DNA from: an uncultured Thermoguttaceae bacterium
GTDB taxonomy: Bacteria; Planctomycetota; Planctomycetia; Pirellulales; Thermoguttaceae
Assembly: GCA_937951625.1 (NCBI GenBank)
Contig: CALFBP010000056.1
Span: 1-45,373 of the forward strand
Length of the DNA stretch: 45,373 bases
Reading direction: 5' to 3'
A model generated the notes under the pieces. The model did no database searches, was not told where the DNA came from, and saw nothing but the letters and a program-made list of their open reading frames with translations. This document shows positions 35,901 through 42,234 of this stretch, in pieces. Positions within the stretch are counted from its first letter, which is position 1; each line of letters begins with the position of its first letter. Position numbers and translations under genes: made by a program.

Positions 35901-36361
35901 AGAGGCCGAGCGACTTCCTCCGGCCAAGCCTTGACGATTCCCTGATGGCAAGTGACGCAGCGGTCGAAACGCGGTGCCCGGCAAAAATTGTAGTCGATGG
36001 GGAGATTGGGCAGATAAATCTGTTCGATCGCCAAGGGCCTGCCCAAGGCGTCGATAAACGGCAGGCCGAGGATCCAGCGGGTGAACGCTGAAGGCGACGT
36101 GGAGCTCGCGTGTTCCGCAGCGGGCGGGAGTTCCGCGCCAATGTTGCCCTCCGCCCCATCGCTTGGCCTCTCCAACGCCCTGACCGCCTTGTTCGCCTCG
36201 GGTTCGATCTGCTCGCGGAAAATCCGCTGGTAGCGCTTCCACTCTCGGCGGTGATCCACGGCTAGCATCCAGAGCGTGGCCGCCAGCATGGCCAGCGACG
36301 CGACTGCGAAGATCACGTGCAACCGTCGGATGTTATAAAAAGGCTCGGTCGAGGTCCGCAT
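32936..36361 (-). CDS. Membrane-anchored octahaem cytochrome c, putative cytochrome f/c1 replacement
   Basis: This 1141-residue protein has an N-terminal membrane anchor (about 13-35) and eight CxxCH haem sites: Cys135-His139, 181-185, 236-240, 272-276, 465-469, 643-647, 790-794 and 1036-1040. The first four lie close together; the others are spread over separate cytochrome-like domains, several with MP-type distal methionine segments (for example TRMPRLFG, LRMPKFTL). It follows the subunit IV-like gene after 40 bases, in an operon that otherwise lacks cytochrome f or c1. It is therefore the likely electron acceptor from the Rieske protein. Fusion by repeated duplication of cytochrome c modules is plausible. 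No ribosome binding site is evident. I know of multihaem subunits in bc complexes of anammox planctomycetes, but not of this exact form. Confidence 0.88.
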   Translation of the reverse strand: MRTSTEPFYNIRRLHVIFAVASLAMLAATLWMLAVDHRREWKRYQRIFREQIEPEANKAVRALERPSDGAEGNIGAELPPAAEHASSTSPSAFTRWILGLPFIDALGRPLAIEQIYLPNLPIDYNFCRAPRFDRCVTCHQGIVKAWPEEVARPLPQPYRPHPRLDLFCGPRSPHPSNEFGCTICHDGQGSATEFRFASHTPNDPRQRAAWRRLHGWFWNHDWDFPMRPRRFLQSNCLKCHHEVSDLEPNARFPEPPAPKLLAGYHLVRQLGCFGCHEVNGWDDSARRIGPDLRLEPNYHEAALGVLADPQLDPTTRRLAEHVAARPDDHAARRQLVGILRGSPRISVSSRALIGILAAEHSQPGTLRKVGPSLRDVAERLDKPTMVAWISNPESLRPTTRMPRLFGMHEHVEGSALETVRRFESVETLAMAEYLLAASRPIAVAERPDTEVSVERGKRWFQTQGCLACHRHSDFPEAQAILGPDLSRLGSMLRGPKAMAWLTSWIRDPSRHAPRTLMPSPLLEMSSFVGARPVGPKSPNGALPVQAADPAADIAAYLLASKDDGPSVLPPLVESDLDELAMMFLTKTFSSEAAAEYLQQGIPAAMAADLPADTAELLGPMSPEERLTKKLRYVGRRSIRKRGCFGCHDIPGMEDAVAIGPALSDWGRKQPSQLAFEQVDVFLDQQQSRIAEKEEDDGFYREAIRGGRREGFLWQKLRAPRSFDFRKASEKPYNEHLLMGRFSLTDAQREAILTFVLGLVAESPDPPYVFQPTGPTRAIVQGRKVLDQYGCAQCHTLELQRWTIEYDPNQFPAPPPMAEHDFVLPQIDERQRTASLRVDRRGLARAELVGMPQVDAQGELEETEDDDGNPQYVFSLWEPAVIAGKVWPVGGAGVPVSPKQIVAQRPPRGGDFARLLYPVALAEAKAAGATAVGSEAWGWVPPPLVHEGRIVQPAWLYGYLLDPKVIRPASMLRMPKFTLAPDEARKLVDAFAAAAGVEFPYSGSSRVGKTYQASGDVPRAERLDRAWRLILDRTTYCAKCHLIGDFSPGGEVWTTLAPNLQDVAARIRPDYLRRWLASPKSVLPYTAMPVNFPADQQLGQDIYPGSSVEQLDAVMELLLNYDEYVRSRFSIRQMIEAAEKKP

Positions 36362-36401
36362 GAGGTCTTTCGTTTCGCGGCGGGGCGCCGGCGACCCATC
36401 G

Positions 36402-37721
36402 CTAGAAATAAATGGAGTACTCCGGCATGTTTACCACGTAGCTCAAGTGGCACGTCCAACGGAGGATCATCTTGATGGGCAAGGCGAGCATCATCATCAA
36501 TAGCAGCACCATGGCCGTGAAACGCGCCTTGCCCATGTTCGCCAAATAGCGGCGCATGAGCGTCCGGCCGAGCACCAGGGGAATGCCGAGAAAATAGACC
36601 AAAAGGACCGCGATCCCGGCGATTTCCCGCCAGAGGATCGCGGTGAACCGGGCCAGCCCCCCGTCGGCCATCGGTCGCGGCACAGCGCGGCCCAAAAGGC
36701 TGGTCCAAAACAACTCCGCCAGGTTCACATTTTGAAAGAGTGGCATTCTATGGGGATCGCGAGGCTCGTACAGGCCGAAGAAACTCCAATTCGGCCCACG
36801 AAAAAACGTCCCCACCAGGATCAACAAAATCCACAACTGAAGGAAGCCGAACATGAACACCAAGTACCCGAAGCGTCGACCGGCGATCGAGTAGTAACCC
36901 GAGCCTTCGGTCTTGAAGTCCAAAAAGGGGATCAAGGCCAGGCCGAGGATGATCAGCGTGGGCAAGACCACCCCGGCCATCGCCGGATCAAAAAAAACCA
37001 GCATCTCTTGCAAGCCCACGAAATACCATGGGGCCTTCGACGGATTCGGGGTCAGGGAAGGGTTGGCGGGCTGTTCCAGCGGGGCCCGGACGACCAAGGC
37101 CCAAACGATCAACACGGCCGAAAGCGCCACCATGCAGATCAGTTCGATGTAGACCAAATCCGGCCACACCAGGGTCTTTTCCGCAAAGTCCTTTTCCCGA
37201 GGACCTTGGCCTTGGCGAAGCCGCCGGTCGTTTTCCACGGCCTGGGCCGTGCCTAACCAAAGGAAGTAGCCCAGTAGGAAGATCATGGCCACGATGGGCA
37301 CGTTGTCGGGCTTGAGCACGGTCTGGGCGAAATGGGGATCGGCCAACGAGAGGTTGAAGAACAGCATGGCGGCGTTGCCCAGGCACCAGCCCACCCAAGG
37401 ACGCACAAAAAATTCCCGGCCCAGATAGAGGACCGTCAAGGCGGCCAGCGAGCCGAAAAACAGCGTTACCGGCCCCAGCGCGGCGTCGATCGCCGTTTTG
37501 ATCGTGTCGGGCAAGCCGGGCGGTGTGTGCTGGCCTGCCCAGATCGCAAAAAGCGTGAACAAGGCCGCGAAGGCCAGCCAGGCCCCGGCCCGAAGACGCG
37601 CACCACCCCCCGCCCGCAGCCCGCGCCAAGCTGCGATCCCGTTCATCGCCGCCGCCACGAGGTGCAGACCCACGAGCGTGGCCGCGATTTCTTCCAAAAA
37701 CTCCGACGAATCCACAAGCAT
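36402..37721 (-). CDS. Cytochrome b C-terminal domain / enlarged b6f subunit IV-like protein
   Basis: The 439-residue membrane protein has a central part like b6f subunit IV: VWPDLVYIELICMVAL, then PNPSKAPWYFVGLQEMLVFF and two further helices with IPFLDFKTEGSG. The quinol-site motif PEWY of bc complexes reads APWY here, so the Glu is absent. Subunit IV has about 160 residues; this protein carries some four extra membrane helices before and three to four after the core. I chose the ATG at 37721 because upstream codons overlap the cytochrome b gene and look non-conserved. It lies 83 bases after the b6-like gene and 40 before the octahaem cytochrome. Together with the b6-like protein it should form the split cytochrome b of the complex. 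Confidence 0.88.
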   Translation of the reverse strand: MLVDSSEFLEEIAATLVGLHLVAAAMNGIAAWRGLRAGGGARLRAGAWLAFAALFTLFAIWAGQHTPPGLPDTIKTAIDAALGPVTLFFGSLAALTVLYLGREFFVRPWVGWCLGNAAMLFFNLSLADPHFAQTVLKPDNVPIVAMIFLLGYFLWLGTAQAVENDRRLRQGQGPREKDFAEKTLVWPDLVYIELICMVALSAVLIVWALVVRAPLEQPANPSLTPNPSKAPWYFVGLQEMLVFFDPAMAGVVLPTLIILGLALIPFLDFKTEGSGYYSIAGRRFGYLVFMFGFLQLWILLILVGTFFRGPNWSFFGLYEPRDPHRMPLFQNVNLAELFWTSLLGRAVPRPMADGGLARFTAILWREIAGIAVLLVYFLGIPLVLGRTLMRRYLANMGKARFTAMVLLLMMMLALPIKMILRWTCHLSYVVNMPEYSIYF

Positions 37722-37804
37722 GGTTGAGAAAGGCAGAGGACTTGGGAGAGGGTGATTTCTACGTTTCGGTTCGATTCTGGCGTGGGTTGTCCGACCCGAC
37801 TCGC

Positions 37805-38578
37805 TCACAGCGGCCCGCTGATTCCGCCATCTTTCCGCACCCGCCAAAAATGCACGGCCATCAAAAACGTCGCCAGCAAAGGCAAGGCGATGCAATGCAG
37901 CACATAGAAGCGGTTCAATGCCTCCTCGCCGACGCTCCGTGCGCCCAACAGGGCGTAGCGGACGTCGGAACCGCTGGTGATGAGGTCTACGCCGTCGATG
38001 GTCAGCAATTGCTGACCCGGTCCTTCATGGCCCAGCATCGGCGCGGCCTTGGCCATGTTCGATCCCACGGTCACCGCCCAGATCGACAACTGATCCCAAG
38101 GCAGCAGATACCCCGTGAAGGAAAGCAGGAGGGTCAAAACCAACAGGACCACCCCGATGACCCAGTTGAATTCCCGCGGTGGTTTGTAGCTGCCGGTCAA
38201 AAACACACGCAGCATGTGCAACCAGACCGTGATCACCATGGCGTGGGCGCCCCAACGGTGGATTTCGCGGAGCACGCCCAACGAAACCACGTCGCGCAGG
38301 GCCAGCATGTCGTTGTAGGCCCATTGCACGGTCGGCCGGTAGTAGAACATCAGCAGCACGCCGGTGATCGTCTCGACCAGAAACAAAAAGGCCGAAATCC
38401 CGCCCATGCACCAGGTATAGTGCAGCCGCACGGCGTGTTTCTGGATCGCCACCGGGTGGAGATGGAGAATCAGGTTCGAGAGGATCACCAGCACGCGGTT
38501 CCGCCGGTCGACCGGGGCGGGATGCCGGAAGATGCTCTTCCACAATTGCGACTGGCGGACCTTATCACCGAATGACAT
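37805..38578 (-). CDS. petB: Cytochrome b6-like subunit of a Rieske/cytochrome b complex
   Basis: The 257-residue protein follows cytochrome b6 closely. The paired haem ligands are His107 and His121 (HRWGAHAMV...WLHMLRVF) and His218 and His233 ([11 protein letters not shown]...MAVHFW), with the 14- and 15-residue steps seen in b6-type rather than the equal steps of mitochondrial-type proteins. [14 protein letters not shown] matches the b6 loop, and the protein ends in GISGPL as in chloroplast b6. Four membrane helices are expected. It is the second gene of the operon, 174 bases after the Rieske gene. It takes electrons from quinol and passes them across the membrane. Confidence 0.95.
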   Translation of the reverse strand: MSFGDKVRQSQLWKSIFRHPAPVDRRNRVLVILSNLILHLHPVAIQKHAVRLHYTWCMGGISAFLFLVETITGVLLMFYYRPTVQWAYNDMLALRDVVSLGVLREIHRWGAHAMVITVWLHMLRVFLTGSYKPPREFNWVIGVVLLVLTLLLSFTGYLLPWDQLSIWAVTVGSNMAKAAPMLGHEGPGQQLLTIDGVDLITSGSDVRYALLGARSVGEEALNRFYVLHCIALPLLATFLMAVHFWRVRKDGGISGPL

Positions 38579-38622
38579 GCGTTGTCACAAAACGAACGGC
38601 TGTTTGAGGGGTGAAAGCTGAA

Positions 38623-38637
38623 CTTCCCAGCGGGAAG
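38623..38637. other. Perfect short hairpin between Rieske and cytochrome b genes
   Basis: cttccc (38623-38628) and gggaag (38632-38637) pair perfectly around a 3-base loop, in the 174-base gap inside the operon. It could be an RNA-processing or attenuation site, allowing unequal amounts of the Rieske and cytochrome b mRNAs; there is no T-run. Confidence 0.35.
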
Positions 38638-38752
38638 CAATTGTGGCGCCGCTGCCACGGCGGGGCGGCTACCACGGATCTTACGCCCTCCGTGGCCGCG
38701 CGGAGTGGACCGCTGGCGGCATTCCGCCTTTTTTCCAAGCGTGGCTTGCCGG

Positions 38753-39325
38753 TCAGCCGGGCACGTAGCAGGCGGGGTCGGTCCATTGGCCTAGTTCCTC
38801 GCGAAAGGTCTTGCTGGTATCGACTTCCAATTGGCCATCGTCGGCGATGCGGATCGCGCAGCGTTCCAAGGGGCGAGGAGCTGGCCCCTCGAGGTTGATC
38901 CCCTCGGCCGAAAAACCGCTTCCGTGACACGGGCACTTGAATCGCCGCTCGCTGGCTTGCCAAAGCGTGATGCAGCCGAGATGGGTACACACGGTCCGCA
39001 GGGCAAAAATCTGGCTCTGGCCACGATACGATCCATGCACCACCCAAATGCCGTACCGCTCCTTGAACGTCGTTCGCACGGTGTTCGCCGGGTACTCCGC
39101 AGGGTGGCCGACCTTGAACCGGCTGGGTGGCTCGGCGGTGGCGTTGGGCATCATGAATCGGGCGGTGGCGGCAGCCCAAAGGCCACTGGCCACACCCAAG
39201 GCACTGAAACCCAATCCCATCGCCGAGTCGAACATGGCGCGCAACAGCCCCCGCCGCTTACGATCGACCGGCGGCGAGGTGCGTTCCGCCTGGGCCGTTT
39301 TGTCTGTCCGCTGTGAGGGCGTCAT
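38753..39325 (-). CDS. Rieske [2Fe-2S] iron-sulfur protein
   Basis: The 190-residue protein has an N-terminal membrane anchor (about 34-56) and the Rieske cluster motifs CTHLGC (Cys113, His115, Cys118) and CPCHGSGF (Cys131, Cys133, His134). Cys113, His115, Cys131 and His134 bind the cluster; Cys118 and Cys133 form the stabilising disulfide. A Pro-rich PAPRPLER loop follows. A double arginine (DRKRRGLLRA) before the anchor suggests Tat export. It is the first gene of the eight-gene respiratory operon and transfers electrons from quinol to the c-type subunit, here presumably the octahaem cytochrome. The ATG at 39325 has a weak GGGAAG box upstream. Confidence 0.95.
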   Translation of the reverse strand: MTPSQRTDKTAQAERTSPPVDRKRRGLLRAMFDSAMGLGFSALGVASGLWAAATARFMMPNATAEPPSRFKVGHPAEYPANTVRTTFKERYGIWVVHGSYRGQSQIFALRTVCTHLGCITLWQASERRFKCPCHGSGFSAEGINLEGPAPRPLERCAIRIADDGQLEVDTSKTFREELGQWTDPACYVPG

Positions 39326-39851
39326 CCCACGCTTCCCGTCGACCCGGCAACCAAGTCGCTCGCAACCCTAAGCTCAAGCGCCGCTGCCGAGTCCACTACC
39401 TTCGTTATGTTGGCTGGTGTTGGAGGTGTCAACCTGAGAGCGCGCAGACGCTCGATTTCTGTCGCCTCGCGTTGCAAAAAATCTTTTTTTTCACGGGTGC
39501 CATCCCTATGAAGGGGCACTCGATGTCAAGAGGCCTGCTGGTGGATTTCTTTGCGTACCCCGACCGCGGAAACGTCGGCCTGGCGTTTTCCCTATTGTTC
39601 TTAGAGGTTTTTTTAGCGAAGTCGGGTGCGATTTCGGGTGGTCATGGTCTTGTCTTTCGAGATTGTCGAGCCGTTCTTTCTTCCTCATAGCATTAGGAGA
39701 GCCGCCCTTTCATAGAATGAACAGGCTTGCCCAGCAGTCACACCCACGCTAGCAGTGGCACCCACCCGATTGAAGTCCGGTGTGACCGTAAAGTATGATA
39801 GCTGAATGTCCGCCAAGCGAGGGGGCTGAGCGAAAACGGGAGGACACGCCA
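39326..39851. other. Divergent regulatory region of the respiratory operon and the GYF gene
   Basis: No gene is supported. The region carries T- and A-rich tracts at 39473-39496 and 39609-39615 that stand out from the GC-rich background and may be promoter or UP-like sequence for the respiratory operon (minus strand), although no convincing -35/-10 pair was found on that strand. A plus-strand promoter candidate is listed separately. Confidence 0.45.
39770..39799 (+). promoter_or_regulatory. Sigma-70-type promoter candidate for the GYF/DUF4282 gene
   Basis: TTGAAG (39770-39775) and TATGAT (39794-39799) are separated by 18 bases and end 52 bases before the ATG of the GYF-domain gene. The -10 box matches five of six consensus positions. 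Confidence 0.4.
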
Positions 39852-40394
39852 ATGAGTCACGGGGGAATGGGCCAAGCGTCTGACTGGCGCGTTGCAGTGA
39901 AGGGGGAGCAGCGAGGTCCTTATACGCTCGAGCAGGTTCGAGCGATGATCGCGAAGGGGCAGTTACCAGCCGACGCCCTGGTGTGGCGGCCGGGCATGGC
40001 GAATTGGGCGCCCTGGGAAAGCGTGCCCGAATTGGTCACCCCGGCCGGACGCGGGCCGATGCCCGACATGGCGCCTCGGGCGTCGGCCGCGCCGATGCCC
40101 CCAATCGCCGCATCGCTCGTTCAAAGCTCACCGCTGGCCGACTTCCTCGCCTTTCGCACCATGCTCACGCCGGTGTTGATCAAGGTCCTGTTTTGGGTCG
40201 GCGTGGTCGCCTGCTTTCTCCTGGGCTTGGGAAACTTGATCTTGGCACTTCGATTGAACAGCATCACGGAACTGGTTTCCGCCGTGCTGATCATTCTCCT
40301 GGGACCGATTTTCGTCCGCGTCTGGTGCGAAATGCTGATCCTTTTCTTCCGCATCCACGAGACTCTCGTGGAAATCAAGGACCAACGCAAATAG
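39852..40394 (+). CDS. GYF-domain (DUF4339) and DUF4282 membrane protein
   Basis: The 180-residue protein starts at 39852 (GGGAGG upstream). Residues 12-60 form a GYF_2/DUF4339 domain: GPYTLEQVRAMIAKGQL then VWRPGMANWAPW, typical of planctomycete and other bacterial proteins where the domain probably binds Pro-rich peptides. A Pro/Ala-rich linker follows (62-95). The C-terminal part has two membrane helices (VLFWVGVVACFLLGLGNLIL and a second at about 133-160) with the pattern of DUF4282. The GYF domain should be cytoplasmic. No direct functional partner is adjacent; the gene converges with a Gfo/Idh/MocA gene across a 69-base gap. Confidence 0.85.
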   Translation: MSHGGMGQASDWRVAVKGEQRGPYTLEQVRAMIAKGQLPADALVWRPGMANWAPWESVPELVTPAGRGPMPDMAPRASAAPMPPIAASLVQSSPLADFLAFRTMLTPVLIKVLFWVGVVACFLLGLGNLILALRLNSITELVSAVLIILLGPIFVRVWCEMLILFFRIHETLVEIKDQRK

Positions 40395-40408
40395 GCAAGC
40401 CCGGCCTA

Positions 40409-40429
40409 CTCGGCCCCAAGTTGGCCGAG
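40409..40429. terminator. Hairpin between convergent GYF and Gfo/Idh genes
   Basis: CTCGGCC (40409-40415) and GGCCGAG (40423-40429) pair perfectly around a 7-base loop, 15 bases past the GYF gene stop and 35 bases past the Gfo/Idh stop. The location fits a shared terminator; no T-run follows in either direction. Confidence 0.45.
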
Positions 40430-40463
40430 CGGCGCTATCCAAGCTGGTTGAGGTCCACCTGCG

Positions 40464-41876
40464 TCAGATTCGCCAAGGCGGGCGCATGGGCCGGCGGAGC
40501 ATCCGGTTGGCCTCGTCATCGCCAACAATTTGCTCCTTCTCTGGATCGAAGCGAATCTTGCGTTTCAAGAGCATGGCGATGTTGCCCAAGTGGCAAAGCG
40601 TGGCCGTGCGGTGGCCGATTTCGACCGGCTCGATGGGATCTTTTCGGGCCTTCACGGCGTCCAAGAAGTTCCTCACGTGGTCGGGGATGTAGAACTTCAT
40701 CGAGTCTTGCTGCCGGGCCGGATTGCTGACGGGGAGGCGAATTTCATTGGGACCAATGACCGAGTTTTTCAGCGACTCGGGCTGGGTGTGCAACCCCTTG
40801 AAGTCGAATTGCACCCAACCCTCAGTCCCCTCGAAGCGGCAGCCGAAAAACGGCGGGGCCGTCTGGCAGATCAACTCCAGCCCATCGGCATACCGGGCAC
40901 GAAAGGCCACCTTGGTGGCGGTGTTGTAAAGCCCGCCTGGCGCAGGCCACACGGAGCCCATGTCCTCATACTCGATCGGCACGGTATGGCTGTTGCCCGT
41001 GCCCCACTGAGCGATGTCGTTGCTGTGGCAGCCGAAGTTCGTGGTCTGGCCGCCGGAATAATCCAGAATGAAACGGAAACGATACAGACACCTGCCCGAG
41101 TGATACGGCGCCTCCGGGGCCGGCCCAAGCCAGAGATCGTAATCGAAGCCTTCAGGAACGGGCTCGGGTTTCCAGCCGGGGCCGGGATCGACGGCGTTCT
41201 GCTCGGCGATGAAGGTCAGGATGCGCTGGAGCTTCCCGATCCGGCCGTTAAGCACCAACTCGCAGCCGTGGCGGTTGGCCGGGCTGGAGCGGAATTGGCT
41301 TCCCGTCTGAAAGATCCGCTGGTGTTTGCGCACGGCGTTCACCATGGCCCGGCCCTGCTCGACGGTCAGCGACAGCGGCTTCTCGCAGTAGATGTCCTTG
41401 CCGGCCTCGGCCGCAAGCACAGTCATGGGGGCGTGCCAATGGTCCGGGACCACCAGCACGACCACGTCGATGTCCCGCCGCGCGAGCACCTCGCGGAAAT
41501 CGTTGTAGGCGTCGCAGCCCTTGTATTCGCCCGTCCCGGCGCGCTTGGCGTAGTAGGCGTTTACCTGCGCTTGCACCGGTTTGCGCCCCAGGAACTGATC
41601 CGGCGTCTTGTACCCGTGGCTGGCCGTATTGACGTCGCAGACCGCGAGCACTTGGACATCGGGCTGCTCCAGGAAGGCGGGCAGGTCGATCGTGCTTTGA
41701 TTGCCGTTGCCGATCACGGCCACGTGAATCCGGTTGCTCGGCGCGGCGTTTCCCAATACCGAGCAAGGCACGACCCACGGCGAGGAAAACCCCAAGCCCC
41801 AGGCGGAAGAGAGTTTGAGGAACTGGCGACGATTGGCGGACGGGCCGCCGGCTCGGCGGGCGGGCGAACGGGACAT
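40464..41876 (-). CDS. Tat-exported Gfo/Idh/MocA family oxidoreductase
   Basis: The 470-residue protein starts at the ATG at 41876, preceded by GGGAGG with a 5-base spacer; two upstream ATGs are less well placed. The twin-arginine signal is NRRQFLKLSS (15-24), followed by a hydrophobic run to about residue 42. The Rossmann motif reads VAVIGNGNQ (52-60), with Asn in place of a Gly. The catalytic EKP is canonical (Glu155, Lys156, Pro157). Other family features are DHWHAP near 135, LDYSGGQTTNFGCH in the second domain and WVQFDFKGL. It is unlinked to an obvious pathway: the GYF gene converges with it and the TPR gene diverges. Substrate is unknown; planctomycetes carry many such paralogues for sugar chemistry. 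Confidence 0.9.
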   Translation of the reverse strand: MSRSPARRAGGPSANRRQFLKLSSAWGLGFSSPWVVPCSVLGNAAPSNRIHVAVIGNGNQSTIDLPAFLEQPDVQVLAVCDVNTASHGYKTPDQFLGRKPVQAQVNAYYAKRAGTGEYKGCDAYNDFREVLARRDIDVVVLVVPDHWHAPMTVLAAEAGKDIYCEKPLSLTVEQGRAMVNAVRKHQRIFQTGSQFRSSPANRHGCELVLNGRIGKLQRILTFIAEQNAVDPGPGWKPEPVPEGFDYDLWLGPAPEAPYHSGRCLYRFRFILDYSGGQTTNFGCHSNDIAQWGTGNSHTVPIEYEDMGSVWPAPGGLYNTATKVAFRARYADGLELICQTAPPFFGCRFEGTEGWVQFDFKGLHTQPESLKNSVIGPNEIRLPVSNPARQQDSMKFYIPDHVRNFLDAVKARKDPIEPVEIGHRTATLCHLGNIAMLLKRKIRFDPEKEQIVGDDEANRMLRRPMRPPWRI

Positions 41877-42234
41877 GGCATCCTCCCTCGACTTCATGAA
41901 CACGGCCTCGGCAACGCGAGTGATCGTGTTTTTTTTATCCTGCTGGGCCCGGGATTTCAACCGCGGGCCGCGTGTCGTGGTTGAAGTGTTGTTGTGAACT
42001 CTCAACCATGCACAAAAACGACCGGCAAGGGACCACCAGTTTTTTCCACTGGCGCGAAAAAGTGGGGATCCGCCGTGGGCTGGACAATGGACAGAATCGC
42101 CGCCAAGTGAATAGAATGGCTAACAGTTGAGGCCTTCAACCCGAGCAATCGGTCACATTTTCCAGGCGTCATGAAATCCGCCTCAAAAGCCTGAAATCTC
42201 CTCCAGAAGCCAATTTTTGCTCGCAGTTTCCAAA
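41877..42234. other. Divergent intergenic region Gfo/Idh gene / TPR gene
   Basis: No gene is supported. At 42036-42065 two mutually exclusive hairpins can form: ccagt/actgg (42036-42040 with 42048-42052) or ccact/agtgg (42046-42050 with 42061-42065). They lie about 170-200 bases before the TPR gene. An attenuator-like switch is possible but speculative. Confidence 0.35.

Noticed and set aside
39524-39529. TTGACA on the minus strand as a -35 box for the respiratory operon
   Set aside because: No -10 box at 16-18 bases; the nearest candidate is at 14 bases and matches poorly.
39506-39688. 60-codon minus-strand frame upstream of the Rieske gene
   Set aside because: Very basic composition, no ribosome binding site; the region is better explained as promoter and leader.
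39757-39772. TGGCACC-like sequence upstream of the GYF gene as a sigma-54 site
   Set aside because: The -12 TTGC element is missing at the required distance.
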